Source: HGM13862 sp031553915
GTDB taxonomy: Bacteria; Bacillota; Dehalobacteriia; UBA4068
Length of the DNA: 64,000 bases
Assembly (NCBI GenBank): GCA_031553915.1
Contig: JAVBKT010000002.1
Location: 62,001 to 126,000, forward strand
Reading direction: 5' to 3'
The translations under genes and the position numbers were made by a program. Below the pieces are notes generated by a model. It did no database searches and was not told where the DNA came from. It saw only the letters and a list, made by a program, of their open reading frames with translations. Below, one piece after another: positions 17,269 through 25,708 of the stretch (position 1 is the first letter of the stretch; the number at the start of each line of letters is the position of its first letter).

Positions 17269-17826
17269 TTATTCTTTGATATGCGGTAAAAGCTTAGGAA
17301 TAATCAGCAAAGCCAAAACGATTTTTGCTATATCGGGAATAATAAAAGGCACCACGCAAACGCCCAGAAGAGAGACAAAGCTGGCCCAGCTGATCTCGCC
17401 AATATAGCCAAACATATACCAGGCTGTGCCAAATACGTAGAGCACCAGCAGGCCAATCAGCATGGCAATCAGCGAAAAAATCTTTTTTTTCGGCAGCAGC
17501 CGTTGCGCCAGCGCTATCACCCAGACCATCACCACAAAACCGATAAGATAGCCGCCGGTCGGCCCGATCAGCACCCCTAATCCCGCCTTAAAACCGGCAA
17601 AAACAGGCAGCCCGATAAAGCCCAGCAAAAGATAAACTACTATGGCTATGCTCGCGCGTTTGGCGCCCAGCAGGCCCACAGTCAGGAACACCGCAAAGGT
17701 CTGCATGGTAAAAGGTACGGCTGCCGGAACGGAAATCCAGGAACAGATTGTGATCAGTACGGCAAAAAGTGCGGCGTAAATCAAATCAAGTGTTTTAATT
17801 CTTGGCTTAACTATGGCTCTATTCAT
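17269..17826 (-). CDS. bioY: Biotin transporter substrate-binding subunit BioY
   Basis: A 185-residue S component of an ECF transporter with about six membrane segments. Family signatures: VPFTMQTFAVFLTVGLLGAKRA and GPTGGYLIGF, plus a hydrophobic C-terminus. It binds biotin and works with the shared EcfAA'T module, which is not in this window. It sits beside the acetyl-CoA carboxylase genes, whose AccB needs biotin, under a near-ideal BirA operator. GAGGAGGT precedes the ATG. Confidence 0.95.
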   Translation of the reverse strand: MNRAIVKPRIKTLDLIYAALFAVLITICSWISVPAAVPFTMQTFAVFLTVGLLGAKRASIAIVVYLLLGFIGLPVFAGFKAGLGVLIGPTGGYLIGFVVMVWVIALAQRLLPKKKIFSLIAMLIGLLVLYVFGTAWYMFGYIGEISWASFVSLLGVCVVPFIIPDIAKIVLALLIIPKLLPHIKE

Positions 17827-17850
17827 AATTACCTCCTCTTTGACTTGAGA

Positions 17851-17909
17851 AGTATAACATACCTACAATAAAATTGTCAACCAATTTTATTGTAATTGGT
17901 TGACAATTT
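17851..17909 (-). promoter_or_regulatory. BirA operator and promoter of bioY
   Basis: TTGTCAACC (17874-17882), 15 bases, GGTTGACAA (17898-17906) matches the Firmicute BirA box (TTGTTAACC-N14/16-GGTTAACAA). The symmetry extends to perfect 16-bp arms (17871-17886 and 17894-17909) with a 7-base centre. The minus-strand -35 TTGACA lies in the promoter-proximal half-site, followed after 18 bases by TATACT (17851-17856). Biotinyl-AMP-loaded BirA should therefore block this promoter. Confidence 0.88.
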
Positions 17910-17945
17910 GCGAGACGCTTAATTTTGACAAAATAGCGTTATTGC

Positions 17946-19226
17946 TTAGCTCCAAATGAACCATACCAGCAGATAGCCTGTTATAACCGCTACCAAGGTA
18001 AAGGGCACGCTTATTTTCATAAATTGCGAGGCTTTGACATCATAACCAGCCTTGCGCAAAATACCGATGCTGGTAATATTGGCGGAAGCGCCGATCGGCG
18101 TCAGATTGCCGCCCAAGGTAGCCCCGACTAGAAGGCCAAAATAGAACAAATATGGCTCAACACCCATTTGCGCGGCAATAGAGGTGACAACAGGCAGCAT
18201 CGTCGCGACATACGGGATATTGTCGATAAAGGCGGACAATAATACCGATGCCCAGACAATCAAAGTGAAAATCACAAACGGCTTATCACTAATGCTGACA
18301 AAGAATTTGCTGATATCATCAATAATGCCGACAGAGCCAAGACCGCCAATGACAACAAATAAACCCAGCAAGAGCAGCAAAGTATGGAAATCTATTTCTG
18401 CCGCGGACTGGCGCAGAACAGAAAATTTTCTGCTTTTGATAATCTGCCGGATCAGGCCGATGACAAAAAGCCCTACACAAATATAGCCATTAATCAGCGC
18501 TGGCATATTGGGCAAAAATGAAGCAAGGATCAGCAAGCCGACCGTGCCTAAAAGCAATGCGCTGGGAAAATAATCAGTAACCTCGGTGCGTTCCTCAACA
18601 TGCACAGGTTGTACATCGCGCCTAAAAATGAACAACAAAACCAGCAAGGCAGCTATCATACCAACCTGAACTATCCAAAACAAGCCGATCTTCCCTTGAA
18701 AGAAAAAGAAATCGAGAAAGGTCATATTAGCATGTCCACCCAATAAAATCGAGGTAGTGTCCCCGACTAAGGTAGCTGCGCCCTCCAGGTTGGAGGCAAT
18801 AGAAATACTGATAATGCTCGGCACCGGAGATATTTTTAGTTTTTTGGCAATATCCAGAGCCACCGGAGCCACCATCAGCACTGTTGCCACATTATCCACA
18901 AAAGCGGAGATAACACCCGCAAAAAGCGATAGAGCGACAATAGTCCACTTGACATTAGGCGTTTTTTCAATAATCATATCTGCCAGCCTGGCCGGCATCT
19001 TGGATTCAATGAATAAATATACGGTTCCCATGGTGCCGACAATCATCAGCAGCACATTCCAGTTTACCGCAGTGATAATCTGATTAACCGGCAGCGCGCC
19101 GATAATAACAAATATCGCCGCCGCGGCTAAGGCAATATAGGAGCGGTATTTTGAAAAAATCAGCAACATAACATAGGTGATAATAAATAAGACCAAAACA
19201 ACAATCTTTAAGACTCCAGCATCCAA
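17946..19226 (-). CDS. ArsB/NhaD-type (SLC13-like) ion transporter
   Basis: A 426-residue membrane protein with about 11-12 hydrophobic segments of the ion transporter superfamily. Duplicated signatures are seen: DNVATVLMVAPVALDIAKKL (about 110-130) and IDNIPYVATMLPVV (about 340-353), with SNLEGAATLVGDTTSILLG and GGNLTPIGASANITSIG. Such proteins move arsenite, Na+ in exchange for H+, or di- and tricarboxylates; no arsenic genes are nearby, so the substrate is unknown. The start is TTG with GAGGAG eight bases upstream. Confidence 0.82.
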   Translation of the reverse strand: MDAGVLKIVVLVLFIITYVMLLIFSKYRSYIALAAAAIFVIIGALPVNQIITAVNWNVLLMIVGTMGTVYLFIESKMPARLADMIIEKTPNVKWTIVALSLFAGVISAFVDNVATVLMVAPVALDIAKKLKISPVPSIISISIASNLEGAATLVGDTTSILLGGHANMTFLDFFFFQGKIGLFWIVQVGMIAALLVLLFIFRRDVQPVHVEERTEVTDYFPSALLLGTVGLLILASFLPNMPALINGYICVGLFVIGLIRQIIKSRKFSVLRQSAAEIDFHTLLLLLGLFVVIGGLGSVGIIDDISKFFVSISDKPFVIFTLIVWASVLLSAFIDNIPYVATMLPVVTSIAAQMGVEPYLFYFGLLVGATLGGNLTPIGASANITSIGILRKAGYDVKASQFMKISVPFTLVAVITGYLLVWFIWS

Positions 19227-19328
19227 AATGATTTCTCCTCTTAGTTATTAATTAAGACAATAGCTTATTTTGCCACAAAACAGAGATACAATTAGACAAT
19301 TTAATACTTTTTTCTTGACAATAACGCC

Positions 19329-19370
19329 AAAAAAATAAACGGGCTAGCTTGATCACTCCCCCATTTATTT
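19329..19370 (-). terminator. Probable terminator after the tRNA-Pro transcript
   Basis: AAATAAA-C-GGG pairs with CCC-A-TTTATTT (one mismatch) across a loop of about 16 bases. Both strands have T runs after the stem, so it could work in either direction. It lies about 45 bases past the small gene at 19414. Confidence 0.5.
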
Positions 19371-19413
19371 TTTTTTTGCATATGTACTCATTTGACGAAA
19401 TCTGCAAAAGAAT

Positions 19414-19638
19414 TTATTTGTTTTCTCCAGGACTTTCAAGAATAACAAATGACACGAATGTTTCCTTATGAAGGTAATTTTCAAGTTTGGGGTCAACTTC
19501 TACAGTATAGGGATTCATTTGTGAAACCGTCCAGCCTTCTTCTAATAATTTATTGATGCGCATAAGATATTTATTCTCATTAATATCTTTCTCTTCAGTG
19601 TCATCCCGGCTGTTGCTGATATAAACGATTTTCTGCAC
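19414..19638 (-). CDS. Small hypothetical protein behind tRNA-Pro
   Basis: 74 residues from a GTG start at 19638, chosen because AAGAAGGAT lies seven bases upstream; the frame stays open through the tRNA, but that extension is not credible. The predicted strand-helix-strand-strand layout (KIVYIS; KYLMRINKLLEEGWTVSQM; VSFVILE) with the EGW turn recalls DUF4177-like small proteins, a loose resemblance only. It appears to be co-transcribed with the tRNA from the promoter at 19788-19816. Function unknown. Confidence 0.55.
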   Translation of the reverse strand: MQKIVYISNSRDDTEEKDINENKYLMRINKLLEEGWTVSQMNPYTVEVDPKLENYLHKETFVSFVILESPGENK

Positions 19639-19679
19639 TTGTTTATCCTTCTTTTCATTGTCTCTGCAGCGGTATTCTT

Positions 19680-19757
19680 TGGTCGGAGCGACACGACTTG
19701 AACGTGCGGCCTCTACCACCCCAAGGTAGCGCTCTAGCCAAACTGAGCTACGCCCCG
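19680..19757 (-). tRNA. tRNA-Pro (anticodon GGG)
   Basis: A full cloverleaf on the minus strand: acceptor CGGGGCG paired with CGCTCCG (one G-U), D arm GCTC/GAGC, anticodon stem CTACC/GGTAG with loop TTGGGGT giving anticodon GGG, T loop TTCAAGT, discriminator A and an encoded CCA. A tRNA with anticodon GGG reads CCC and CCU, so another Pro tRNA must exist elsewhere. Confidence 0.95.
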
Positions 19758-19763
19758 ATATTT

Positions 19764-19781
19764 GCTCTGCTTTTGCAGAGC
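19764..19781 (-). other. Hairpin in the 5' leader of the tRNA-Pro transcript
   Basis: A perfect 7-bp stem GCTCTGC/GCAGAGC with a four-base loop between the promoter and the tRNA 5' end. There is no T run on the minus strand, so it is not a terminator in that direction; it may shape the precursor for RNase P. Confidence 0.45.
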
Positions 19782-19787
19782 TTTAAT

Positions 19788-19816
19788 ATTATATTAATTA
19801 TGAAGAGTTTTGTCAA
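19788..19816 (-). promoter_or_regulatory. Consensus promoter for tRNA-Pro
   Basis: Minus strand: TTGACA, exactly 17 bases, TATAAT. A perfect sigma A promoter starting 15 bases after the lysC stop, about 30 bases from the mature tRNA end. Confidence 0.9.
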
Positions 19817-19831
19817 GCGTATCCCTATTGG

Positions 19832-21055
19832 CTAAGCATCTAGCCCAAAAGCAGTATGCAAGGCTATAGCTGCTTCTTTAATCTTCTGTTCCTCGATGAT
19901 GCAAGAAATTTTGATTTCCGAGGTAGAGATCATTTCAATATTTGCGCCCATTTGGAAAAGTGTTTTGAACATTAAGGCCGCGACGCCCGGATGAGAGATC
20001 ATGCCGGCGCCCACCACCGAAATTTTGGCAAAGCCTTTAATGATCGTAAAATTATCCGCAGGCAAAGTTTTGATCACTTCTTGAAGGACCTTTTCCACTT
20101 TGTCATGATCAGCCAATCCGCAGGTGAAAGAAATATCCTGCTTCTTATCCCTGTTACCGCTTTGGATAATCATATCAACATTGACTTTTTGTTCAGCGAG
20201 ATGGCCAAAAATTTCGCTGGCCACCCCCGGTTGATCCGGCACGCCAAAGACAGTTACTTTCAATACATTGGTATCATGGGCAACACCGCTCACCATTAAT
20301 TCTTTTTCCAAATCATGATTCATTTTTGCATCCTCCTTGACTAGGGTTCCTTGATTATGGTTAAAGCTGGAACGGACATGGAGCTTAAGGCCATACATCT
20401 TAGCCAGCTCAACAGAACGGGGCTGTAAAATCAAAGCGCCCATCGCTGCCATCTCCAGCATTTCATCATAAGATATTTCAGCCATTTTCCAGGCTTTGCT
20501 GACCACCCGCGGATCAGCGGTATACACGCCATCCACATCAGTATATATTTCGCAGACATCCGCGTTCAAAGCAATCGCCAACGCCACTGCCGAGGTATCA
20601 GAGCCGCCGCGGCCCAAGGTATTAATCTCGCCGTCATCATCAATGCCCTGAAAGCCGGCAACCACAACAATATTGCCTTTGGCAAACTCTTTGGCTACGC
20701 GGGAGTTTTCGATATTGACAATTTTCGCCTTGGCATAGGTGCCGTCAGTATGATACCCGGCCTGCCAGCCGGTCAAAGAAATAGCTTTATAGCCCATGGC
20801 GTTTAAGGTCATCGCCAGCATGGCTATGGATATTTGCTCGCCGGTGGTGAGCAGCATATCCATTTCCCTATCGCTGGGCGTCGGATTAACCTGCTTGGAT
20901 AAGGCAATCAGGTCGTCTGTAGTATCGCCCATGGCTGAGACAACAACAGCAACGCTATTACCCTGATCATATGTTTCCGCTACGCGCTTGGCTACTCTTT
21001 GCATACGCTCAGCGTCAGCAACTGAGCTGCCGCCAAATTTTTGTACCACAATCAT
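19832..21055 (-). CDS. lysC: Aspartate kinase
   Basis: A 407-residue monofunctional aspartokinase, first step of the Lys/Thr/Met/diaminopimelate pathway. Kinase loop KFGGSSVADAERM (6-18), GRGGSDTSAVALA and TDVDGVYTADPR are clear; two C-terminal ACT domains (about 265-407) should bind the feedback amino acid. Being placed after hom-thrB suggests threonine-linked supply, but the effector cannot be read from sequence. GGAGG precedes the ATG. No lysine riboswitch is present in the 30-base gap after thrB. Confidence 0.94.
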   Translation of the reverse strand: MIVVQKFGGSSVADAERMQRVAKRVAETYDQGNSVAVVVSAMGDTTDDLIALSKQVNPTPSDREMDMLLTTGEQISIAMLAMTLNAMGYKAISLTGWQAGYHTDGTYAKAKIVNIENSRVAKEFAKGNIVVVAGFQGIDDDGEINTLGRGGSDTSAVALAIALNADVCEIYTDVDGVYTADPRVVSKAWKMAEISYDEMLEMAAMGALILQPRSVELAKMYGLKLHVRSSFNHNQGTLVKEDAKMNHDLEKELMVSGVAHDTNVLKVTVFGVPDQPGVASEIFGHLAEQKVNVDMIIQSGNRDKKQDISFTCGLADHDKVEKVLQEVIKTLPADNFTIIKGFAKISVVGAGMISHPGVAALMFKTLFQMGANIEMISTSEIKISCIIEEQKIKEAAIALHTAFGLDA

Positions 21056-21085
21056 GAATTAAACCTCCACAAACAAAATAAGAAA

Positions 21086-21988
21086 TTAACTATCAACTAC
21101 TACTGTGCCCTGATTATCCATATCAAGACAGATGATCTCAGCCTTTACCTCGTGTTGCATAAAAGCCTCGTTCATAGCAGCAGCGATATTGTCACGCAAA
21201 ATATCATCGTCTTCGGTAAAGCTGATCATCGTCGGCCCGGAGCCGGAAATAACGCAGCCAATAGCGCCGGCGGCAATCGCGGCCTCAACAACATCCTCCG
21301 CACCCCTGATCAGGCTAAAGCGGTATGGCTGATGCAATCTATCGGTCAGCATGGCGCCAAAACCGCTAATATCACCTTGTTGCAGGGAAAGGGCAAGATA
21401 AGCCGCATGGCTTAAATTATATACCGCATCAATGAGCGGCACATTTTTGGGCATAATCGCTCTGGCCTTTTTGGTCGAAACCGGAAACCCCGGCACAGCC
21501 AAAACTGCCTTCAGACCGGAGGGGATGTCAATTTTTTTGCAAAACTGGCTGGTTCCCTCGCTAACGCTAACCGTAAAACCGCCAAAAAGCGCCGGAGTAA
21601 CATTATCAGGATGCCCTTCAATCTTGATCGCCAGTCCCAAAATATCTTCTGTTGTTAAGGGTCTGCCCATCAATTCATTGGCGGCAAAAATACCGCCGAC
21701 TATTGCAGAGCTGCTGCTGCCCATACCGCGGGAAAGAATAATATTATTCTCGCAAATAAACTCTAAGCCGGGCATAGTAACACCTGCCAGCTCAAAAGCT
21801 GCGCTGGCAGAGCGGACAACCAGATTATTGTTGCCTTGCAGGTGTTTTTCTCCCTCACCGATAATAGTAATCAAGAAGCTATCAGCCGGTTTAATTGTCA
21901 CATAGTTATAGTATCCCATAGCCATGCCAAAGGTGTCATAGCCACATCCCAAGTTCGCTGTGGTTGCCGGAATCCGTACTTTGACCAT
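21086..21988 (-). CDS. thrB: Homoserine kinase
   Basis: A 300-residue GHMP kinase phosphorylating homoserine for threonine synthesis. The ATP loop ILSRGMGSSSSAIVGG and the N-terminal IPATTANLGCGYDTFG are diagnostic. The ATG at 21988 overlaps the hom stop by one base and gives the standard N-terminus (MVKVRIPAT); an in-frame upstream extension is rejected because it runs into hom. Threonine synthase (thrC) is not in the window. Confidence 0.95.
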   Translation of the reverse strand: MVKVRIPATTANLGCGYDTFGMAMGYYNYVTIKPADSFLITIIGEGEKHLQGNNNLVVRSASAAFELAGVTMPGLEFICENNIILSRGMGSSSSAIVGGIFAANELMGRPLTTEDILGLAIKIEGHPDNVTPALFGGFTVSVSEGTSQFCKKIDIPSGLKAVLAVPGFPVSTKKARAIMPKNVPLIDAVYNLSHAAYLALSLQQGDISGFGAMLTDRLHQPYRFSLIRGAEDVVEAAIAAGAIGCVISGSGPTMISFTEDDDILRDNIAAAMNEAFMQHEVKAEIICLDMDNQGTVVVDS

Positions 21989-23310
21989 TAGTTTTCGCCA
22001 TCCTCCACACGAATATAGTCGCTGACCTCGCAAATACAATCCAGTTTTTCAATATCTGATAGGGCGGCCATCATATCGGCGTGGCGCACTTTATAGGTGA
22101 TCATCACAATTTCCGCGTGCTCATTATCGATTTTACGTTTCTGCATAACCGCGTCAACACTGATATTATGATCACGCAGAACAGCAGAAAGAGCTGCTAA
22201 GACGCCGGTTTGGTCTTTGGCGCAAATACGAATATAATATTTGCTCGATACTTCATCAATGGGTACCACCGGCAGATCTTTATAGCAAGTGCAGCCCCAG
22301 CGCGCTTTGCAATTATACAAAATATTGCGCGCAGCCTGCATGATATCGCCAACAATAGCGGAGCCGGTAGGCAGATCGCCTGCGCCACGGCCATAGAACA
22401 TCGTCTTTTCTACAGCGTCGCCTTCGATATATATAGCGTTATATGAATCACGCACCGAGGCCAAGGGATGCTTTTTGGAAATCATCACCGGGTGAACCAT
22501 AGCCTCAATTTTGGTCGCGGCATCATCCTGCCTGGCAATACCCAGCATCTTGATCACATAACCAAATTCTTCTGCATAGCGCATATCCCAGCTGCTGATA
22601 CGGGTAATGCCCTCGCAGGCAACCATGCCAAAGGTGACTCTGCTATTAAAAGAGATAGAGGATAGAATAGCCACCTTGCGCGCTGCATCATATCCTTCCA
22701 CATCAGAGGTTGGGTCTGCTTCCGCATAGCCAAGCGCCTGTGCCTCTGCCAAAGCATCGGCAAAATCAGCGCCGGTTTCGCTCATCTTGGTTAGGATATA
22801 GTTGGTGGTGCCATTAACAATACCCATAATGCTTTTAATTCTATTGCCGGCCAAGCCCTCTTTGGCTGCCTGCACCACCGGGATACCCCCGGCAACTGAA
22901 GCCTCAAAGAAAAGGTCTGTGGTATGTTCTTCGGCAATGGCCAGCAGTTCGCCGCCATGCAAAGCCAGCAAATCTTTATTGGCAGTGACAACACTTTTGC
23001 CAGCTCTAAGAGCTGTGGCGATAATATCTCTGGCCAGAGTTGTGCCGCCAATTGTTTCCACAATAATATCTATATTCGGGTCATCAATCAATTGATGCCA
23101 ATCATTAGTCAAGCGCGTATCAGTCAGGCCAATTCCATCCAAAAACTCTCTTGTCTTCTCTGTTGCAAGATCAGCAACCGCAGCTAATTTGATTGGCAAA
23201 AGACGGCAGGCAATAATATCCGCATTTTTTGCCAAAACAGTTGCTGTACCGCCCCCAACTGTACCCAGGCCAATTATTCCTACATTGACTTGCTTGACAT
23301 CAGCAATCAT
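21988..23310 (-). CDS. hom: Homoserine dehydrogenase
   Basis: A 440-residue NAD(P)-dependent homoserine dehydrogenase. Rossmann loop GIIGLGTVGGGTATVL (13-28), the catalytic and substrate region (GIVNGTTNYILTKM; DPTSDVEGYDAARKVAIL) and a C-terminal ACT domain (about 355-435) are seen, the usual Firmicute form with allosteric control. First gene of hom-thrB-lysC. Confidence 0.96.
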   Translation of the reverse strand: MIADVKQVNVGIIGLGTVGGGTATVLAKNADIIACRLLPIKLAAVADLATEKTREFLDGIGLTDTRLTNDWHQLIDDPNIDIIVETIGGTTLARDIIATALRAGKSVVTANKDLLALHGGELLAIAEEHTTDLFFEASVAGGIPVVQAAKEGLAGNRIKSIMGIVNGTTNYILTKMSETGADFADALAEAQALGYAEADPTSDVEGYDAARKVAILSSISFNSRVTFGMVACEGITRISSWDMRYAEEFGYVIKMLGIARQDDAATKIEAMVHPVMISKKHPLASVRDSYNAIYIEGDAVEKTMFYGRGAGDLPTGSAIVGDIMQAARNILYNCKARWGCTCYKDLPVVPIDEVSSKYYIRICAKDQTGVLAALSAVLRDHNISVDAVMQKRKIDNEHAEIVMITYKVRHADMMAALSDIEKLDCICEVSDYIRVEDGEN

Positions 23311-23410
23311 TATTATTCACTCCTTTTTTCTAAAAATGCACGTTGAATTATAGTATATCAGGATTTGTCAACTAAAGCAATATTTTAGTGGCCAAAAGCC
23401 ATGGCAAAAG

Positions 23411-23447
23411 CAAAAATATACCCGGCAGTCAAAAGAAAACTGCCGGG
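23411..23447 (-). terminator. Terminator of the histidine operon
   Basis: A 9-bp perfect stem CCCGGCAGT/ACTGCCGGG with a 9-base loop and a following TATATTTTTG on the minus strand, about 30 bases after the hisK stop. Confidence 0.85.
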
Positions 23448-23479
23448 CAGCAAATACCGCTGTTTTTCAATATAGATAA

Positions 23480-24304
23480 CTACTCAATCCCCTGCTCCAC
23501 ATATTTGCCATCCTGATAGACCAAAACTGACCTGAAACCACTATCTCTCAGCAAAAGCAATGCCTGATCAAAAGCGAAACCAACAGCAGCGGTGGTATGA
23601 GCGTCAGCAGAAAGGGTAATCAGGGCTTTTCTCTCTTTCATCTCTTTTAGCAAAAACTGCGCCGGGTAAACTGTTTTGCGATAGCCGCGAAAGACTGCGC
23701 CGGTATTTAGCTCAATCAGCGAATCCGTCTCCAAACAGGCAACTAAGGCCTCTTTGGCAGCGTTTTGATAGCGTTTATCCTCTTCGTCAAAAAAGCGGTC
23801 ATCCTGATTATTCTTGACAATAAGGTCAAAATGTCCAATGATCATGGGCTTGGATTGGTAAATATTTTCCACCACATTTTGATAATACTTCTTGATCATG
23901 CGGCAAGGATCACCAGCAAAAAGCTGATCAATGCAATCAGCAAACTCTGTTGCCGCGCCGTCTATTGCAAAATAGCGGCCGTAATCATCGTCATAAAAAT
24001 AATGAACCGAGCCGATCACATAATCATAGCGGCTTCTATCGCTAAGCGGAGCATGAAAGTCCTCTTCCACCCCGCAATATAGCCTAATCCTATCCGCATA
24101 TAGCTCCTGCAGCTCCCGCATGGCGCTGATATATTCATCCTCATCTTTTACCGAGGCGGCAAGGTCGAAGGGGGTATAGCCATGAGCGGAAATGCCAAAA
24201 TCAGCAAACCCTTTGGCAAGCGCCGCCTCAACCATTTCTTCGATGGATGAGTGTCCGTCACACATGGCGCTGTGGTTATGTAAATCAGCAAGCACAGGTA
24301 TCAT
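23480..24304 (-). CDS. hisK: Histidinol-phosphatase, PHP family
   Basis: A 274-residue PHP-domain phosphatase. Metal ligands are recognisable in LADLHNHSAMCDGH (about 5-18), ISAHGYTP, GVEEDFH, GSVHYFY, IGHFDLI and SADAHTTAAVG. It converts histidinol phosphate to histidinol, the step missing from the monofunctional HisB of this operon. It overlaps the hisIE stop by four bases (ATGA), which ties it to the pathway. Similar proteins are called HisJ or HisK in Firmicutes. Confidence 0.93.
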   Translation of the reverse strand: MIPVLADLHNHSAMCDGHSSIEEMVEAALAKGFADFGISAHGYTPFDLAASVKDEDEYISAMRELQELYADRIRLYCGVEEDFHAPLSDRSRYDYVIGSVHYFYDDDYGRYFAIDGAATEFADCIDQLFAGDPCRMIKKYYQNVVENIYQSKPMIIGHFDLIVKNNQDDRFFDEEDKRYQNAAKEALVACLETDSLIELNTGAVFRGYRKTVYPAQFLLKEMKERKALITLSADAHTTAAVGFAFDQALLLLRDSGFRSVLVYQDGKYVEQGIE

Positions 24305-24942
24305 CGCAAGCTCTCCTGTTTAACTTTCTTATCAACCACATGGCGGCTGCTCAGTTCCATTCTAATATCTTCTACGCTGATCCCTGCCTCCACCATCAAA
24401 ACCAGGACATGATAACAGAGGTCGGAGATTTCATAAATCATCTCCTCGCGGCTGTCTTTCATGGCGCCGATTACAACTTCTGTGCTCTCCTCGCCAATTT
24501 TCTTGAGAATTTTCTCCCGCCCTTTGTCAAAAAGATAGCTGGTATAGCTGCCCTCCGGTCTGGTCTTTTCCCTCTCTTGCAGCAGCGCATACAGCTTCTC
24601 CAGAGTAAGCAGCGGCTGCTCCTCTCTCAGGATCTCATTAAAAAAGCAGCTCACTTGTCCGGTGTGGCAGGCCGGGCCTTTTTGCTCTACTTTGGCCAGC
24701 AAGGTATCATTATCACAATCAGCGCTAAGAGAAAGCAAATACTGCACATTGCCGCTGGTCTCCCCTTTGCGCCAAAGCTCCTGCCTGCTGCGTGACCAAA
24801 AACAAGTACGCTTCTCCTGGAGTGTTATCTCAATACTCTGCTCATTCATATATGCCATCATCAAAACCTGCCCGCTGAAGCCATCCTGCACAATACAGGG
24901 GATCAGCCCGTTTTGATCAAATTTCAATTGTTTAATATCCAT
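24301..24942 (-). CDS. hisIE: Bifunctional phosphoribosyl-AMP cyclohydrolase/phosphoribosyl-ATP pyrophosphatase
   Basis: 213 residues from the ATG at 24942, supported by GGAGC upstream; a longer in-frame extension would overlap hisF. N-terminal HisI cyclohydrolase (QDGFSGQVLMMAYMN, CFWSRSRQELWRKGETSGN, zinc ligands in DCDNDTLL and GPACHTG), then HisE (about 120-213; GSYTSYLFDKGREKILKKIGEE, EISDLCYH). It catalyses steps 2 and 3 of histidine synthesis. The fused order is common. Confidence 0.95.
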   Translation of the reverse strand: MDIKQLKFDQNGLIPCIVQDGFSGQVLMMAYMNEQSIEITLQEKRTCFWSRSRQELWRKGETSGNVQYLLSLSADCDNDTLLAKVEQKGPACHTGQVSCFFNEILREEQPLLTLEKLYALLQEREKTRPEGSYTSYLFDKGREKILKKIGEESTEVVIGAMKDSREEMIYEISDLCYHVLVLMVEAGISVEDIRMELSSRHVVDKKVKQESLR

Positions 24943-24952
24943 TGCCTGCTCC

Positions 24953-25708
24953 TTATAGTCTGACAATAATGCCGTTCTCCCGCAAATATTGCTTAAGCTC
25001 TTTAATCTCCAGCTCCTGAAAATGAAAAATGCTGGCAGCAAGCCCGGCGTCAATGCCTTTGATCTGGAAGAGATCGAAAAAATCTTCTTTTTTGCCTGCT
25101 CCGCCGCTGGCAATAATCGGGATGCTCACCGCGCCCGCAACAGCTTGCAGCAATTCCAAATCAAAACCGTTTTTCACCCCGTCAGTATCAATGCTGTTGA
25201 TTACCAGCTCACCCGCGCCCTCGCTCTCCCCTCGTTTAGCCCACTCGATAGCGTCTTTGCCGGTGTCTTCCCTGCCGCCTTTGGCAAAAAGATGGAAAGA
25301 GCCATTGACCCGCGCTACATCCATCGAAAGCACCACGCATTGATTGCCATATTTCTGGGCTGCTTCCGAAATTAAATGCTTATTGGCGATGGCGCCGGAA
25401 TTGACGCTAACCTTATCCGCGCCAGCGCGCAATACCCGTTCAAAATCTTCCACAGCATTAATGCTGCCGCCAACAGTCAGCGGAATAAATACCTCAGAGG
25501 CCACCCTTTGCAATACATCAATAAAAAGCGGCCGCTCTTCCACGCTGGCGGTTATATCATAAAAAACCAGCTCATCAGCGCCAGACTCATTATAGAACTT
25601 GGCCAGAACCACCGGGTCCTCCACATTTTGCACATCCTGAAAATTGACGCCTTTGACAACTTGGCCGTCGCGAACATCCAAACAGGGAATAATCCGTTTG
25701 CTAATCAT
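24953..25708 (-). CDS. hisF: Imidazole glycerol phosphate synthase cyclase subunit
   Basis: A 251-residue TIM barrel. Catalytic Asp11 (IPCLDVRDGQVVKG) and the second Asp in VVLSMDVARVN are present, with phosphate-binding GGSINAVEDFERVL and SGGAGKKEDFFDLF. It works with HisH to make IGP and AICAR. Its start overlaps the hisA end by eight bases. Confidence 0.97.
   Translation of the reverse strand: MISKRIIPCLDVRDGQVVKGVNFQDVQNVEDPVVLAKFYNESGADELVFYDITASVEERPLFIDVLQRVASEVFIPLTVGGSINAVEDFERVLRAGADKVSVNSGAIANKHLISEAAQKYGNQCVVLSMDVARVNGSFHLFAKGGREDTGKDAIEWAKRGESEGAGELVINSIDTDGVKNGFDLELLQAVAGAVSIPIIASGGAGKKEDFFDLFQIKGIDAGLAASIFHFQELEIKELKQYLRENGIIVRL

Noticed and set aside
19639..19719. N-terminal extension of the small gene at 19414 into tRNA-Pro
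   Set aside because: The frame stays open by chance through the tRNA; the GTG at 19638 has the ribosome site.
21056..21085. Lysine riboswitch before lysC
   Set aside because: Only 30 bases separate thrB and lysC.
23340..23375. Promoter for hom (TTGACA ... TATAAT)
   Set aside because: Both hexamers are good, but the spacer is only 13 bases, too short for a normal sigma A promoter.
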